64,000 nucleotides of DNA from Acinetobacter bouvetii (GTDB lineage: Bacteria; Pseudomonadota; Gammaproteobacteria; Pseudomonadales; Moraxellaceae): positions 116,858-180,857 of the forward strand of contig NZ_CADDTS010000004.1 of assembly GCF_902753875.1 (NCBI RefSeq), given 5' to 3'. A model generated the notes under the pieces. It was given only the letters and a program-made list of their open reading frames with translations, made no database searches and was not told where the DNA came from. Of this stretch, positions 9,000 to 16,769 are shown in pieces. Position 1 is the stretch's first letter. Each line of letters opens with the position of its first letter. A program made the position numbers and the translations under genes.

Positions 9000-11900
9000 T
9001 CCAAAATTCCAAGAAGAATACAGCGCTAAACTCCCAGCCTTAACACTACTCAGTAATTTGGGATGGTCATTCTTATCTCCATCACAGGCACTGATCGCCC
9101 GTGATGGTAAGCAAGATCAAGTGGTTTTACGGCAAATTCTGCGTGCTGAACTGACCAAGCGAAGCTTTAGTTTTGCAGGTCAGGATTATCCACTTTCAGA
9201 AAAATCCATTGATAACCTGATTGCTGAAATGTGTAGCCCTGCATTAAATGAAGGGCTGCTGACTGCGAATGAAAAAATCTATAACCATTTGCTTTACGGT
9301 ATTGCGGTTACAGAGTTCGTAAATGGTAAAAAAGTTAGCCCAACCATTGCACTCATTGATTGGCAAAATATTGAAAATAATAGTTTTACGTTTACAGAAG
9401 AGTTTTGCGTAACTCGTTCGGGTGGTGTGGATAGCCGCCGACCCGATATTGCCTGTTTTGTAAATGGTATTCCTCTGGTGGTGATTGAAGCGAAACGTCC
9501 CGATGGGCGTGCAAATAAAGCACCAACCATTGATGAAGGGGTTTCTCAATCGTTGCGTAACCAACGCCATGATGAAATTCCTCACCTGTTTGCTTACAGC
9601 CAATTATTACTTTCCATAAACGGTAATGAAGGTCGTTACGGGACGTGTAATACTCCTGCAAAGTTTTGGGCAGCATGGCGTGAGGAAGACATTTCCGATG
9701 CTGAGATGTTTGCCCTTAAAAATAAACAGCTTAGCCTAGTACAACAACACAATTTATTTGATCATCGTCCTGCTGCTGATCTGCAATGGTATCAGCAGTT
9801 AATTGCAGGTGGTGAGCTTGCCGTGACAGGTCAGGATCAGCTTTTAATCAGCTTGTTGTCACCTAAGCGTTTGTTAGAAATGGTACGTCTGTTTATTTTG
9901 TTTGATAAAAAAGCGGGAAAAATTGCAGCACGTTATCAGCAAGTCTTTGGTATTAAAAGACTAATTGAACGTATTAATACTCAGCGCCCTGATGGTGGGC
10001 GTGAAGGTGGGGTGATCTGGCATACTACAGGCTCAGGCAAATCATTTACTATGGTGTTTTTGAGTAAAGCACTGATTTTGCATGAAACGCTCAAAAAATG
10101 CCGCATTGTGGTGGTGACGGACCGAGTAGACTTAGAAAGTCAGTTGAGTAAAACCTTTGCTTCTGGTGGTGAGCTGGCTGGTAAAAAAGATAAAGAAGCT
10201 GCAATGGCGACATCGGGAAAACGTCTGGCAGAACAAATTGGTAAAGGCAATGAACGCATAATTTTCTCGCTGATTCAAAAATTTAACTCAGCAACCAAAC
10301 TTCCTGAATGTATCAATAAGAGCTCAGATATTATTGTCTTGATTGATGAGGGGCATCGTAGTCAAGGGGGGGAAAACCATATTCGCATGAAGCAGGCATT
10401 GCCAAATGCTGCATTCGTTGCCTTTACGGGTACGCCTTTGCTCAAGAATGAAAAAACGGTCAACAAATTTGGTCCAATTGTGCATGCCTATACCATGCAG
10501 CGAGCAGTCGAAGATCAAACCGTTACACCATTGCTGTATGAAGAACGTATTCCCGATTTGGATGTCAATGAGCGAGCGATTGACAGTTGGTTTGAACGCA
10601 TTACAGAAGGTTTAACCGCTGAGCAGCGTGCTGACTTAAAACGTAAATTTTCTAAAAAAGGGCAAATTTACAGTGCGGATGATCGTATTCGCTTGATTGC
10701 CTTGGATATCGCCAATCATTTTGTAAAAAATATTGATGATGGTCTCAAAGGGCAATTGGCTTGTGATAGTAAAGCTTCAGCGATTAAGTATAAAAAATAT
10801 TTGGATGAAGCAGGCTTATTTGAATCTGCGGTGGTGATGAGTCCACCAGATAGCCGTGAAGGTAATACGGCTGTGGATGAATCTACGACGCCAGAAGTCA
10901 CGCAGTGGTGGAAAGACAATATCGGAACACAAGACGAGCAATCTTATACCAAGCAGATCATTGAACGCTTTGATAAAGATGATTCGCTGAAGATGCTGAT
11001 TGTTGTCGATAAACTACTGACAGGCTTTGATGAACCCAAAAATGCCGTACTGTATATCGACAAACCATTAAAAGAACACAACCTGATTCAGGCGATTGCC
11101 CGAGTTAACCGTTTACATCCGAAAAAGAAATTTGGTCTGTTGATTGATTACCGTGGCATCTTGAAAGAACTGGATACTACCATTCAAAAATATCAGGACT
11201 TAGCTGCCCGTACTCAAGGCGGTTATGACATTAATGATATTGCAGGTCTGTATAGTCAAATGAGCACGGAATATAAGCGACTGCCTTTGCTCTATAAAAA
11301 CTTGTGGGCTATTTTTGATGGTGTAAAGAATAAAAATGACATTGAGCAATTGCGTCAGGTTCTGGTGCCACGTATTGAGGAGCGTAACGGCGAATTGGTA
11401 GATGTGCATCTCAAAGTTCGTGACGACTTTTATGAAGCATTAACTGAATTTGCTAGCTGCTTAAAAGTGGCTTTACAATCTGCAACTTTTTTTGAAGATA
11501 CAAGCTTTTCTGACCTTGATCGCCAGCACTATAAGGAAACCGTTAAGCAGCTTTCTAGCCTACGCCAATTGGTAAAACAGGATGCAGGTGAAACGGTAGA
11601 TTATGGCCAGTATGCTGAACAAGTCAAAAAACTACTGGATAAACATGTTGTTGGGGTTGAGGTGAAAGAACCTGACGGTGTTTATGAAGTCGGTAAAATG
11701 GGAAAAATTCCGCAGCCTGAAGATTGGAGTGAGGAGAAAACCCGTAATGAAACTGACATTATTAAAACTCGTGTCACCAAGATGATTGAGCAGGGGTTAC
11801 GTGATGACCCTTATGCTCAGGAAGCCTTTTCTAAACTGTTGCGCCAAGCGATTGAAGAAGCAGAAAAGCAATTTGAACATCCACTTAAGCAATATATGTT

Positions 11901-12267
11901 ATTTCGTGAATTTGAAGAACAGGTACAAAAACGGCGTTTAGATGAGATTCCTGATGTTTTTGCAGCGAATCGTCATGCTCAAGCGTATTTTGGTGTCTTT
12001 AAAAAAACGCTACCTGAAGCATTTGTACTGACTAATCCACAGATACAAGATCAATGGGCACAATTAGCTTTTGAAGTCGATCAGTCAGTCACAAATTCAG
12101 TCGCAGAGAATTCAATTAATCCGCAAAATATTGAAGCTGATATTCGCAAGAAACTATTGCCTAGAATGTTCCAAGAGTGCAAAAGCGTAGGTGGTGGTAT
12201 GGATCAGGCTAAGAAAATTGTGGAAATGATTGTACAGATCACACGGGTTGGTCTGAATGGAGGCTAA
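8986..12267 (+). CDS. hsdR: Type I restriction enzyme endonuclease/translocase subunit HsdR
   Basis: 1093 residues, a full-length HsdR. The N-terminal nuclease domain has the PDDEXK residues Asp154 (RRPD) and Glu168-x-Lys170 (VVIEAKR). The SF2 motor has Walker A HTTGSGKS with Lys352, motif II DEGH at 454-457, motif III AFTGTP, and motif VI-like IQAIARVNR near 705. The C-terminal helical region binds the methyltransferase core. It cleaves and translocates unmodified DNA in complex with HsdM and HsdS. The ATG at 8986 lies inside the end of the AlbA_2-type gene, and the hsdR stop overlaps the next gene by 11 bp. Every junction from hsdM onward is thus tightly packed, which suggests one transcript. 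Confidence 0.96.
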   Translation: MTIYNPKFQEEYSAKLPALTLLSNLGWSFLSPSQALIARDGKQDQVVLRQILRAELTKRSFSFAGQDYPLSEKSIDNLIAEMCSPALNEGLLTANEKIYNHLLYGIAVTEFVNGKKVSPTIALIDWQNIENNSFTFTEEFCVTRSGGVDSRRPDIACFVNGIPLVVIEAKRPDGRANKAPTIDEGVSQSLRNQRHDEIPHLFAYSQLLLSINGNEGRYGTCNTPAKFWAAWREEDISDAEMFALKNKQLSLVQQHNLFDHRPAADLQWYQQLIAGGELAVTGQDQLLISLLSPKRLLEMVRLFILFDKKAGKIAARYQQVFGIKRLIERINTQRPDGGREGGVIWHTTGSGKSFTMVFLSKALILHETLKKCRIVVVTDRVDLESQLSKTFASGGELAGKKDKEAAMATSGKRLAEQIGKGNERIIFSLIQKFNSATKLPECINKSSDIIVLIDEGHRSQGGENHIRMKQALPNAAFVAFTGTPLLKNEKTVNKFGPIVHAYTMQRAVEDQTVTPLLYEERIPDLDVNERAIDSWFERITEGLTAEQRADLKRKFSKKGQIYSADDRIRLIALDIANHFVKNIDDGLKGQLACDSKASAIKYKKYLDEAGLFESAVVMSPPDSREGNTAVDESTTPEVTQWWKDNIGTQDEQSYTKQIIERFDKDDSLKMLIVVDKLLTGFDEPKNAVLYIDKPLKEHNLIQAIARVNRLHPKKKFGLLIDYRGILKELDTTIQKYQDLAARTQGGYDINDIAGLYSQMSTEYKRLPLLYKNLWAIFDGVKNKNDIEQLRQVLVPRIEERNGELVDVHLKVRDDFYEALTEFASCLKVALQSATFFEDTSFSDLDRQHYKETVKQLSSLRQLVKQDAGETVDYGQYAEQVKKLLDKHVVGVEVKEPDGVYEVGKMGKIPQPEDWSEEKTRNETDIIKTRVTKMIEQGLRDDPYAQEAFSKLLRQAIEEAEKQFEHPLKQYMLFREFEEQVQKRRLDEIPDVFAANRHAQAYFGVFKKTLPEAFVLTNPQIQDQWAQLAFEVDQSVTNSVAENSINPQNIEADIRKKLLPRMFQECKSVGGGMDQAKKIVEMIVQITRVGLNGG

Positions 12268-13042
12268 GGTGCAAATACATCACAAGATGCTCAGTTTCAC
12301 TTATGGTGATGAAACCATTTCTTGTGAAAGGGCTGTACGGACAAATACCTCTGATAAAATTTTGATTAAAGTGCATCCAGATTGTCGTGTAGTGGTCTCA
12401 GCACCTGAACAAGCTGAGGATATTGAGGTGCTTAAAGCTGTGCAGAAACGTAGTCGGTGGATTTATCAGCAATTACGTGAATTTCGTCAGCAACTGGAAT
12501 TTATCACACCTCGTCAGTATGTTAGCGGAGAAAGTCACTATTACCTCGGCAAACAGTATCAACTGAAAGTCTTGGAAGATCCGCAGCATCCTCAAGGTGT
12601 CAAGTTGTTACGTGGCAAACTGGAAGTGACTGTGCATCAGAAAAGTGCGAACAAAGTTCAGATTCTGCTGGAAGATTGGTACAAAACCAGAGCTAAGAAT
12701 GTCTTCGCAAAGCGTTTGGATCATGTACTGGAACGCGCATTGTGGGTTGCTGAATGTCCAGCATTTCGTATTTTGACTATGCAGACACAATGGGGCAGTT
12801 GTTCTCCTAAAGGGCTGCTTACATTGAATCCTTACCTGGTTAAAGCACCAGTACAATGCATTGATTACGTGATTTTGCATGAGCTGTGCCATTTAGCTGA
12901 GCACAACCATAGCGAGCGTTTTTATCAGTTGATGACGCAGGTGCAGCCGGATTGGGAAAAGATCAAGAAACAATTGGATGGGATGGCGAATCGATTTTTA
13001 AATGGAATTAGCCCAAAAGCATTTGAGACAGCTTCAAAATGA
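12257..13042 (+). CDS. YgjP-like (DUF45/SprT-like) zinc metalloprotease
   Basis: 261 residues. It carries the metal-binding HExxH motif HELCH (His208, Glu209, His212), followed by a third ligand region, HNHSERFY, as in the YgjP/DUF45 family. The family motif QWGSCSPKG precedes it. The N-terminal half (about 10-120) is the usual beta-rich domain. Such genes are frequent as the last gene of type I R-M operons. I infer a proteolytic role, perhaps on the restriction complex, but no substrate is visible. It overlaps hsdR by 11 bp and is followed by the convergent integrase gene of the island. Confidence 0.88.
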   Translation: MEAKVQIHHKMLSFTYGDETISCERAVRTNTSDKILIKVHPDCRVVVSAPEQAEDIEVLKAVQKRSRWIYQQLREFRQQLEFITPRQYVSGESHYYLGKQYQLKVLEDPQHPQGVKLLRGKLEVTVHQKSANKVQILLEDWYKTRAKNVFAKRLDHVLERALWVAECPAFRILTMQTQWGSCSPKGLLTLNPYLVKAPVQCIDYVILHELCHLAEHNHSERFYQLMTQVQPDWEKIKKQLDGMANRFLNGISPKAFETASK

Positions 13043-13089
13043 GGCTGTCTTGTGTCTGGGAGCAGTCCAGTATGATTATTTATTAAGTT

Positions 13090-14286
13090 CTAAGCCTGTT
13101 TTTTCTTAGGAAAAGGGATAACCTTGTTCCGTAAACTGTCGATAAAGTCTGACCATTCCTGCATCATCTTGGTTCGATACTCAAGGTGCTGAGCATGATT
13201 GTATGCTTGAGACACGGCATTACCGACTCTATGTGCTAACTGAATTTCAATGGCATCATGCATATAGCCTTGTTCGTGTAGTGTGGTTGAAGCTAAACCA
13301 CGGAATCCATGACCTGTCATTTTTCCATTATAACCCATCGTGCGGATCACGCATAAAAGCGCATTGCTGCTCATAGGCTTGGCCGTACTATGGTTATAAA
13401 AAACATATTGCTTGTTACCAGTGAGAGGCCGTAGTTCTTCCAATAATTCGATAGCCTGTTTAGATAAAGGAACGATATGAGGCTGGGCCATTTTCATTTT
13501 GTCAGCAGGAATTCGCCATAATTTAGTTTCAAAATCGATTTCATCCCATTCCATCATTCTGAGTTCAGCTGTACGTACAAAAGTTAAAGTCATAAGCTGA
13601 ATCGCTGTTTTAATCATTGGATTCCCATGGTAGCGATCCATTCGTTCTAGAAAAGGCGGGAACTCGGAAATGTCCAAGCGAGCCATATGCTTCACTTTAC
13701 GAGGTTTTAAAGCTTCTTGAAGGTGAGGTGTTGGATCATTTTCAATAATGCCTTTACGGATAGCAAAACGAAAAATTCGACCAGCTAAAGGAATTGAACG
13801 TTTCGCCATTTCCTGTGCACCACGTTCTTCAATTTTTTTTGCACAGGCAAGTACGTCTTTACCTTTAATCTGATCGATAGGCATTTCACCTAAAGCAGGG
13901 AATAGATCCTTTTCAAATACAGATAAATCACGTAAGTAAGTTGTTTCTTTAATAACGGCTTTACGATCTTCCATCCATTCCATGGCAAGAGATTTGAAAA
14001 GTAAATTTTCATCTGTTTGTTGCAGTCGCTCATTTTTTACAGCATTTGGATCAATGTTTTTGTAAAGCTGAATACGTGCTTCATCACGGGCACGGCGTGC
14101 TTGAGCAAGTGAAATTTCAGGATAGCTTCCAATTGTTAAAGTACTTTCCCGACCATTAAACCGATACTTTAAACGCCAGAATCGTCCACCTGCAGGTGTA
14201 ACCTCTAAATATAGTCCTTTTTCATCTGAATATCGTTTTTTCTTATCAAGTGGTTTGATTTTTCTAACTTGAGCATCGGTAAGCAT
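13090..14286 (-). CDS. Tyrosine recombinase, integrase of island 1
   Basis: 398 residues with the P4-type layout: an N-terminal DUF4102 arm-binding domain (about 1-90), a SAM-like core-binding domain (about 100-190) and the C-terminal catalytic domain. Visible catalytic elements are the Arg in FVRTAELRMMEW, HGFR for HxxR, LAHRVG with the second His, and the tyrosine in AYNHA. It catalyses site-specific integration and excision. It sits beside an att core copy (14467-14483) that matches the 3' end of the tRNA-Ser gene at 28303. It is therefore the integrase of the island to its left, whose far end is outside the window. G-rich repeats just upstream may be its arm sites. Confidence 0.93.
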   Translation of the reverse strand: MLTDAQVRKIKPLDKKKRYSDEKGLYLEVTPAGGRFWRLKYRFNGRESTLTIGSYPEISLAQARRARDEARIQLYKNIDPNAVKNERLQQTDENLLFKSLAMEWMEDRKAVIKETTYLRDLSVFEKDLFPALGEMPIDQIKGKDVLACAKKIEERGAQEMAKRSIPLAGRIFRFAIRKGIIENDPTPHLQEALKPRKVKHMARLDISEFPPFLERMDRYHGNPMIKTAIQLMTLTFVRTAELRMMEWDEIDFETKLWRIPADKMKMAQPHIVPLSKQAIELLEELRPLTGNKQYVFYNHSTAKPMSSNALLCVIRTMGYNGKMTGHGFRGLASTTLHEQGYMHDAIEIQLAHRVGNAVSQAYNHAQHLEYRTKMMQEWSDFIDSLRNKVIPFPKKKQA

Positions 14287-14302
14287 TTGAGCTGAATCCG
14301 TA

Positions 14303-14370
14303 CAAATTGGGGGACGAAAATCATTATAACTAATTCATCCCCCAATTGTCCCCCTCATTATGGGGGATTA
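14303..14370. promoter_or_regulatory. Candidate arm-type/operator sites of integrase 1
   Basis: Directly upstream of the integrase start are four related motifs: AAATTGGGGGAC, CCCCCAATT, GTCCCCCTC and ATGGGGGAT. They sit in both orientations within 70 bp. The arrangement is like integrase arm sites or an autoregulatory operator. This role is inferred from position and repetition. Confidence 0.5.
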
Positions 14371-14401
14371 CTTTGGATGAGGCAGGATTCCTTAAAACAA
14401 G

Positions 14402-14435
14402 AAAAAAGGCTTAAACCCTTTAGATTTAAGCCTTT
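14402..14435 (-). terminator. Rho-independent terminator at the end of island 1
   Basis: A perfect 11-bp stem (AAAGGCTTAAA with TTTAAGCCTTT) has a 9-nt loop and a T-run on the minus strand. Before island 2 arrived, it would have lain just downstream of the minus-strand tRNA-Ser. The same type of hairpin lies at 28234-28270. Confidence 0.8.
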
Positions 14436-14466
14436 GAGTATTCCGCTGGACATGATCGGAATGAAT

Positions 14467-14483
14467 TTTGGCGGTGAAAGAGG
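14467..14483. repeat. att core copy, junction of islands 1 and 2
   Basis: TTTGGCGGTGAAAGAGG is identical to 28301-28317, where it forms the 3' end of the tRNA-Ser gene including the encoded CCA. Identity stops right after the final GG. It marks the left end of island 2 and the tRNA-side end of island 1. Confidence 0.88.
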
Positions 14484-14543
14484 AAGTCATAACAACGACA
14501 TAAGATACTGAAATAATTAATAATAAATTTGGATAATTTTAAA

Positions 14544-14590
14544 TATACCGACAAATATACCGACAAGTGGAAAAAGTTGTGATGTCGGTA
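14544..14590. promoter_or_regulatory. Candidate integrase arm sites, left end of island 2
   Basis: Two tandem copies of TATACCGACAA (14544-14554 and 14556-14566, 12-bp period) are followed by an inverted TGTCGGTA at 14583-14590. The same motif cluster lies beside the integrase at the other end (28108-28203). This is what arm-type sites of one integrase at attL and attR would look like. Confidence 0.65.
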
Positions 14591-14722
14591 CACGTATCGT
14601 CAATTAGATTCCTTCTCTCTCAATTTGGGTGTTTTTGAATATGGAATTGAGTTTTTAGCTTAAAAAAATATAAAGAATAAGCATGTGAGTTGCTGCTCCA
14701 TTTATTGGACCGGGTAGGGTCA

Positions 14723-15364
14723 GATTTTAAATCCAATCCTTAAATTGGTGACATACCCGACTATATCGGTGATGCTGCACTGAGTGACTTTAAGTAACTC
14801 AGTCACAGGGTATCTTTAAGCTACTCACTAACCAACTTTGAGTTGGTCAGTTGAATTTCAGATTTTAAATCTACATTTCAAATGCCGAATTAACTTGGTC
14901 AGATTTAGAGTCTGAGCAAGATAGACAATAGGCTTGATCCAGTATTACCAGGATAACTTTACGGTATCCTTTGGGGTGAACATGCTCCCTGGTGAAATCA
15001 ATCTCCCGAAGTTTCGGGGTATCTCCAAAATTAATTGGAGATTGAACAGGCTATCTTTGAGCTAGTCAGTTGGTCGCGTTTGAGATGTGAGCAAGTTTGC
15101 TCATATCCTCCAATGGGGGAAAAGTTCCTTTCATCTTTCATCACTGGTGAAAGTTACTCCTAAATTTTAAGGAACTACCCCTATCCAGATTTGGATCCAT
15201 CTCCCAAATTTTTGGGATACCGTTGCTCACATCTGAGCATGAGGGCCGGTGACTGTACGAAAGTTTCGTAGTTAATCACTACTACGGAAAACTTCAGGTT
15301 AGCGAACGCAATTTTGCACTGGCTGCCACTAGGGAAAACTAGAGTTTAGACAACGCAATTTTGC
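14723..15364. repeat. Field of about 17 different short inverted repeats, gene-free
   Basis: This stretch has no plausible ORF but is packed with small palindromes. Examples are GATTT-T-AAATC (14723), CCAAT-6-ATTGG (14733), ACCAAC-5-GTTGGT (14831), AGATTT-T-AAATCT (14860), CCCGAA-2-TTCGGG (15005), ATCTCCAA-6-TTGGAGAT (15021), TGAGCAA-2-TTGCTCA (15088), AGTTCCTT...AAGGAACT enclosing CTTTCA-7-TGAAAG (15123-15176), TCCCAAA-2-TTTGGGA (15202), TGCTCA-4-TGAGCA (15224) and TACGAAA-1-TTTCGTA (15256). The sequences differ but the fold-back design repeats. AACGCAATTTTGC occurs twice at the right edge (15305 and 15352). Function is unknown. Candidates are a replication or packaging site, a structured RNA, or a collection of operator-like decoys. 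Confidence 0.8.
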
Positions 15365-15379
15365 GCCGTCATGATGTTG

Positions 15380-15854
15380 AACCTTATAAAACCTAATATT
15401 CAAAGATGCCCAGGGTGTTGAAGCTCAAACGCTTTGAACCTCACAAAACCTCACTTTCATTACGGCATGTTTTTCTGCTGCACTGTTAAGAATTGATAAG
15501 GTTTGAACCTGATAAAACCTGAGATTTAAAATACTGCACCTGTTAGTAAATGTTAGTCAGAACCTATCAAAACCTATGGTTGCAGACTGCGTAAATCCTA
15601 AGTAATCCTAAGGTTGAACCTGAAATCATTACGGCACCATTACGGCATATTTTGCGGTGCTGCCTGTTAACAAATGTTATGGTTTGAACCTGACAAAACC
15701 TGACATTGATAACTTGATAAAACTTGAAATCAGGACGGTTAGATTACGGTCCGTACTACTACAAAATACTACTTTCCGTTTACTGCTCGGACTTATCAAA
15801 ACTTAACATTGCAAACGGCGTAAATCCTGAGTTCACAACCTCACAAAACCTCAC
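15380..15854. repeat. Array of short word doublets with 10-bp period
   Basis: About twelve short words each occur exactly twice in direct orientation, usually 10 bp apart and joined by A-rich spacers. They are AACCTTAT/AACCTAAT (15380), AACCTCAC twice (15437), AACCTGAT/AACCTGAG (15506), TGTTAGT twice (15541), AACCTATC/AACCTATG (15561), AATCCTA twice (15594), CATTACGGCA twice (15627, period 11), TGTTAAC/TGTTATG (15665), AACCTGAC twice (15687), AACTTGAT/AACTTGAA (15711), TACTAC twice (15757), ACTTATC/ACTTAAC (15791) and AACCTCAC twice (15837). No ORF is present. The period of one helical turn suggests protein dimers binding one DNA face. The function is unknown. Confidence 0.85.
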
Positions 15855-15887
15855 ATTTAAAAACCTAAAAATTGCAGTAATTATCTA

Positions 15888-15917
15888 TTGATTAATATAT
15901 CGTATATACGATATATT
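15888..15917 (+). promoter_or_regulatory. Promoter overlapped by a perfect 24-bp palindromic operator
   Basis: A -35-like TTGATT lies at 15888-15893 and an AT-rich -10 (ATATAT/TATATT) at 15911-15917. The spacer and -10 are filled exactly by a perfect 24-bp palindrome (15894-15917, half-site AATATATCGTAT). A ribosome binding site AAGGGG precedes the ATG at 15946. A dimeric repressor bound here would block the promoter. The repressor could be an island protein or that of a helper phage. Confidence 0.65.
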
Positions 15918-15945
15918 GAATGAATAATCTACTAAGGGGTACACA

Positions 15946-16272
15946 ATGACAAATCAAAGTCAATTAAGTGAAGAAACAAAAGCATGGCTTGCTGCATGGG
16001 CAGATAATGTACGTTATTGCCATTATTTCGCAGTATCTTTAGATGATGATAAGCATCTCATGGGAACCTGGAATGCCCCTTTTTACTCGTTTGAAGAAGC
16101 ACAACAGTTTGCTAAAACCATGCAGTCAAAAAAACCTGATAGTGAGCTAGTGTGTATTGAGGGGATTACACATATTGACGGGGCCATGAAAAACACCCCT
16201 AACAAGTTTTGGGCTACATGGCAGAAAAAACATAAACAGCGCATTGCAGCATTGACGGCTATGGAGGCTTAA
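15946..16272 (+). CDS. Hypothetical small island protein
   Basis: 108 residues, and I do not recognise the family. It is soluble, with an aromatic-rich centre (YCHYFAVSLDDD, GTWNAPFYSFEEAQQFAKTM) that looks like a small alpha/beta fold, and a basic C-terminus (WATWQKKHKQRIAAL). The AAGGGG ribosome binding site is well placed. It is the first gene of the left, plus-strand operon of island 2, directly after the palindromic operator, and two bases separate it from the next gene. Early, tightly repressed satellite genes are often modulators of the helper phage, but nothing in the sequence proves that here. Confidence 0.65.
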   Translation: MTNQSQLSEETKAWLAAWADNVRYCHYFAVSLDDDKHLMGTWNAPFYSFEEAQQFAKTMQSKKPDSELVCIEGITHIDGAMKNTPNKFWATWQKKHKQRIAALTAMEA

Positions 16273-16274
16273 TC

Positions 16275-16583
16275 ATGTCTAACCTAAATCCCCAAAAACC
16301 ATATAACCCAAGCCTATGCAATGTTGAGGAATTTTATATCCCCCATGCAGATGCCAATTATTTAAATGCTCAGGATGTAATCCATTCTTTGGTAACTCAG
16401 GCTAAAACATTAGCAACTATTGGGGTGTGCCAATATGAGCAAGAGGATAAACAAACTGTGTGCAACATGAACAATGAACACATGCAAAACCTTCTTTGGG
16501 ATATTCAAACTAAACTAGACATGATTAACAAAATTCTGCCTACGGCTTTTGACTACAAAGGGCCAGTGCATGAACAAGCCTAA
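16275..16583 (+). CDS. Hypothetical small island protein
   Basis: 102 residues of unknown family. The N-terminus is proline/asparagine-rich (NLNPQKPYNPSLCNVEEFYIPHAD), and the remainder is predicted helical (AQDVIHSLVTQAKTLATIGV, MQNLLWDIQTKLDMINKILP). It has two to three cysteines and no membrane segment or signal peptide. It follows the preceding gene by 2 bp and overlaps the next by 14 bp, so the three are co-translated. No function can be given. Confidence 0.6.
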   Translation: MSNLNPQKPYNPSLCNVEEFYIPHADANYLNAQDVIHSLVTQAKTLATIGVCQYEQEDKQTVCNMNNEHMQNLLWDIQTKLDMINKILPTAFDYKGPVHEQA

Positions 16584-16758
16584 CGACACGCCCAAAACTC
16601 GCTATGAGAAAAAGCGCAAGCAAAAGCTAGTCAGCTTCAACACTGAGAATCCACACGATGCCGATCTATTGACTCATGCCAATAATCTCGATGATTTTAG
16701 CGGATGGGTTAAAGAAAAATTGAATGAAGATATGACACAAAAGAAAGGCTCACAATAG
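16570..16758 (+). CDS. Hypothetical basic small island protein
   Basis: 62 residues from ATG 16570; a longer frame from a TTG at 16549 is less likely. It is strongly basic at the N-terminus (TPKTRYEKKRKQKLVSFN) with a short helical rest (DADLLTHANNLDDFSGWVKEKLNED). The shape is close to that of small ribbon-helix-helix or accessory DNA-binding proteins of plasmids and phages, but I see no firm match. It overlaps the upstream gene by 14 bp. Its stop codon lies within the stem-loop of a terminator, so it ends this operon. Confidence 0.6.
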   Translation: MNKPNDTPKTRYEKKRKQKLVSFNTENPHDADLLTHANNLDDFSGWVKEKLNEDMTQKKGSQ

Positions 16759-16769
16759 TGAGCTTTTTT
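16748..16769 (+). terminator. Rho-independent terminator
   Basis: GCTCAC-AATA-GTGAGC is followed by six T. It overlaps the stop codon of the 62-residue gene and closes the first plus-strand operon of island 2. Confidence 0.85.

Noticed and set aside
14723..15364. Integron attC array
   Set aside because: There are no cassette genes, no RYYYAAC/GTTRRRY sites at regular spacing and no integron integrase; the islands' recombinases are P4-type.
15380..15854. CRISPR array
   Set aside because: Repeats are 7-10 bp, occur in pairs with changing words, and have no constant repeat or unique spacers of 30 bp. No cas gene is in the window.
16549..16758. 69-codon version of the third small gene, starting at TTG
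   Set aside because: The ATG at 16570 has a better start and normal 14-bp overlap with the gene before.
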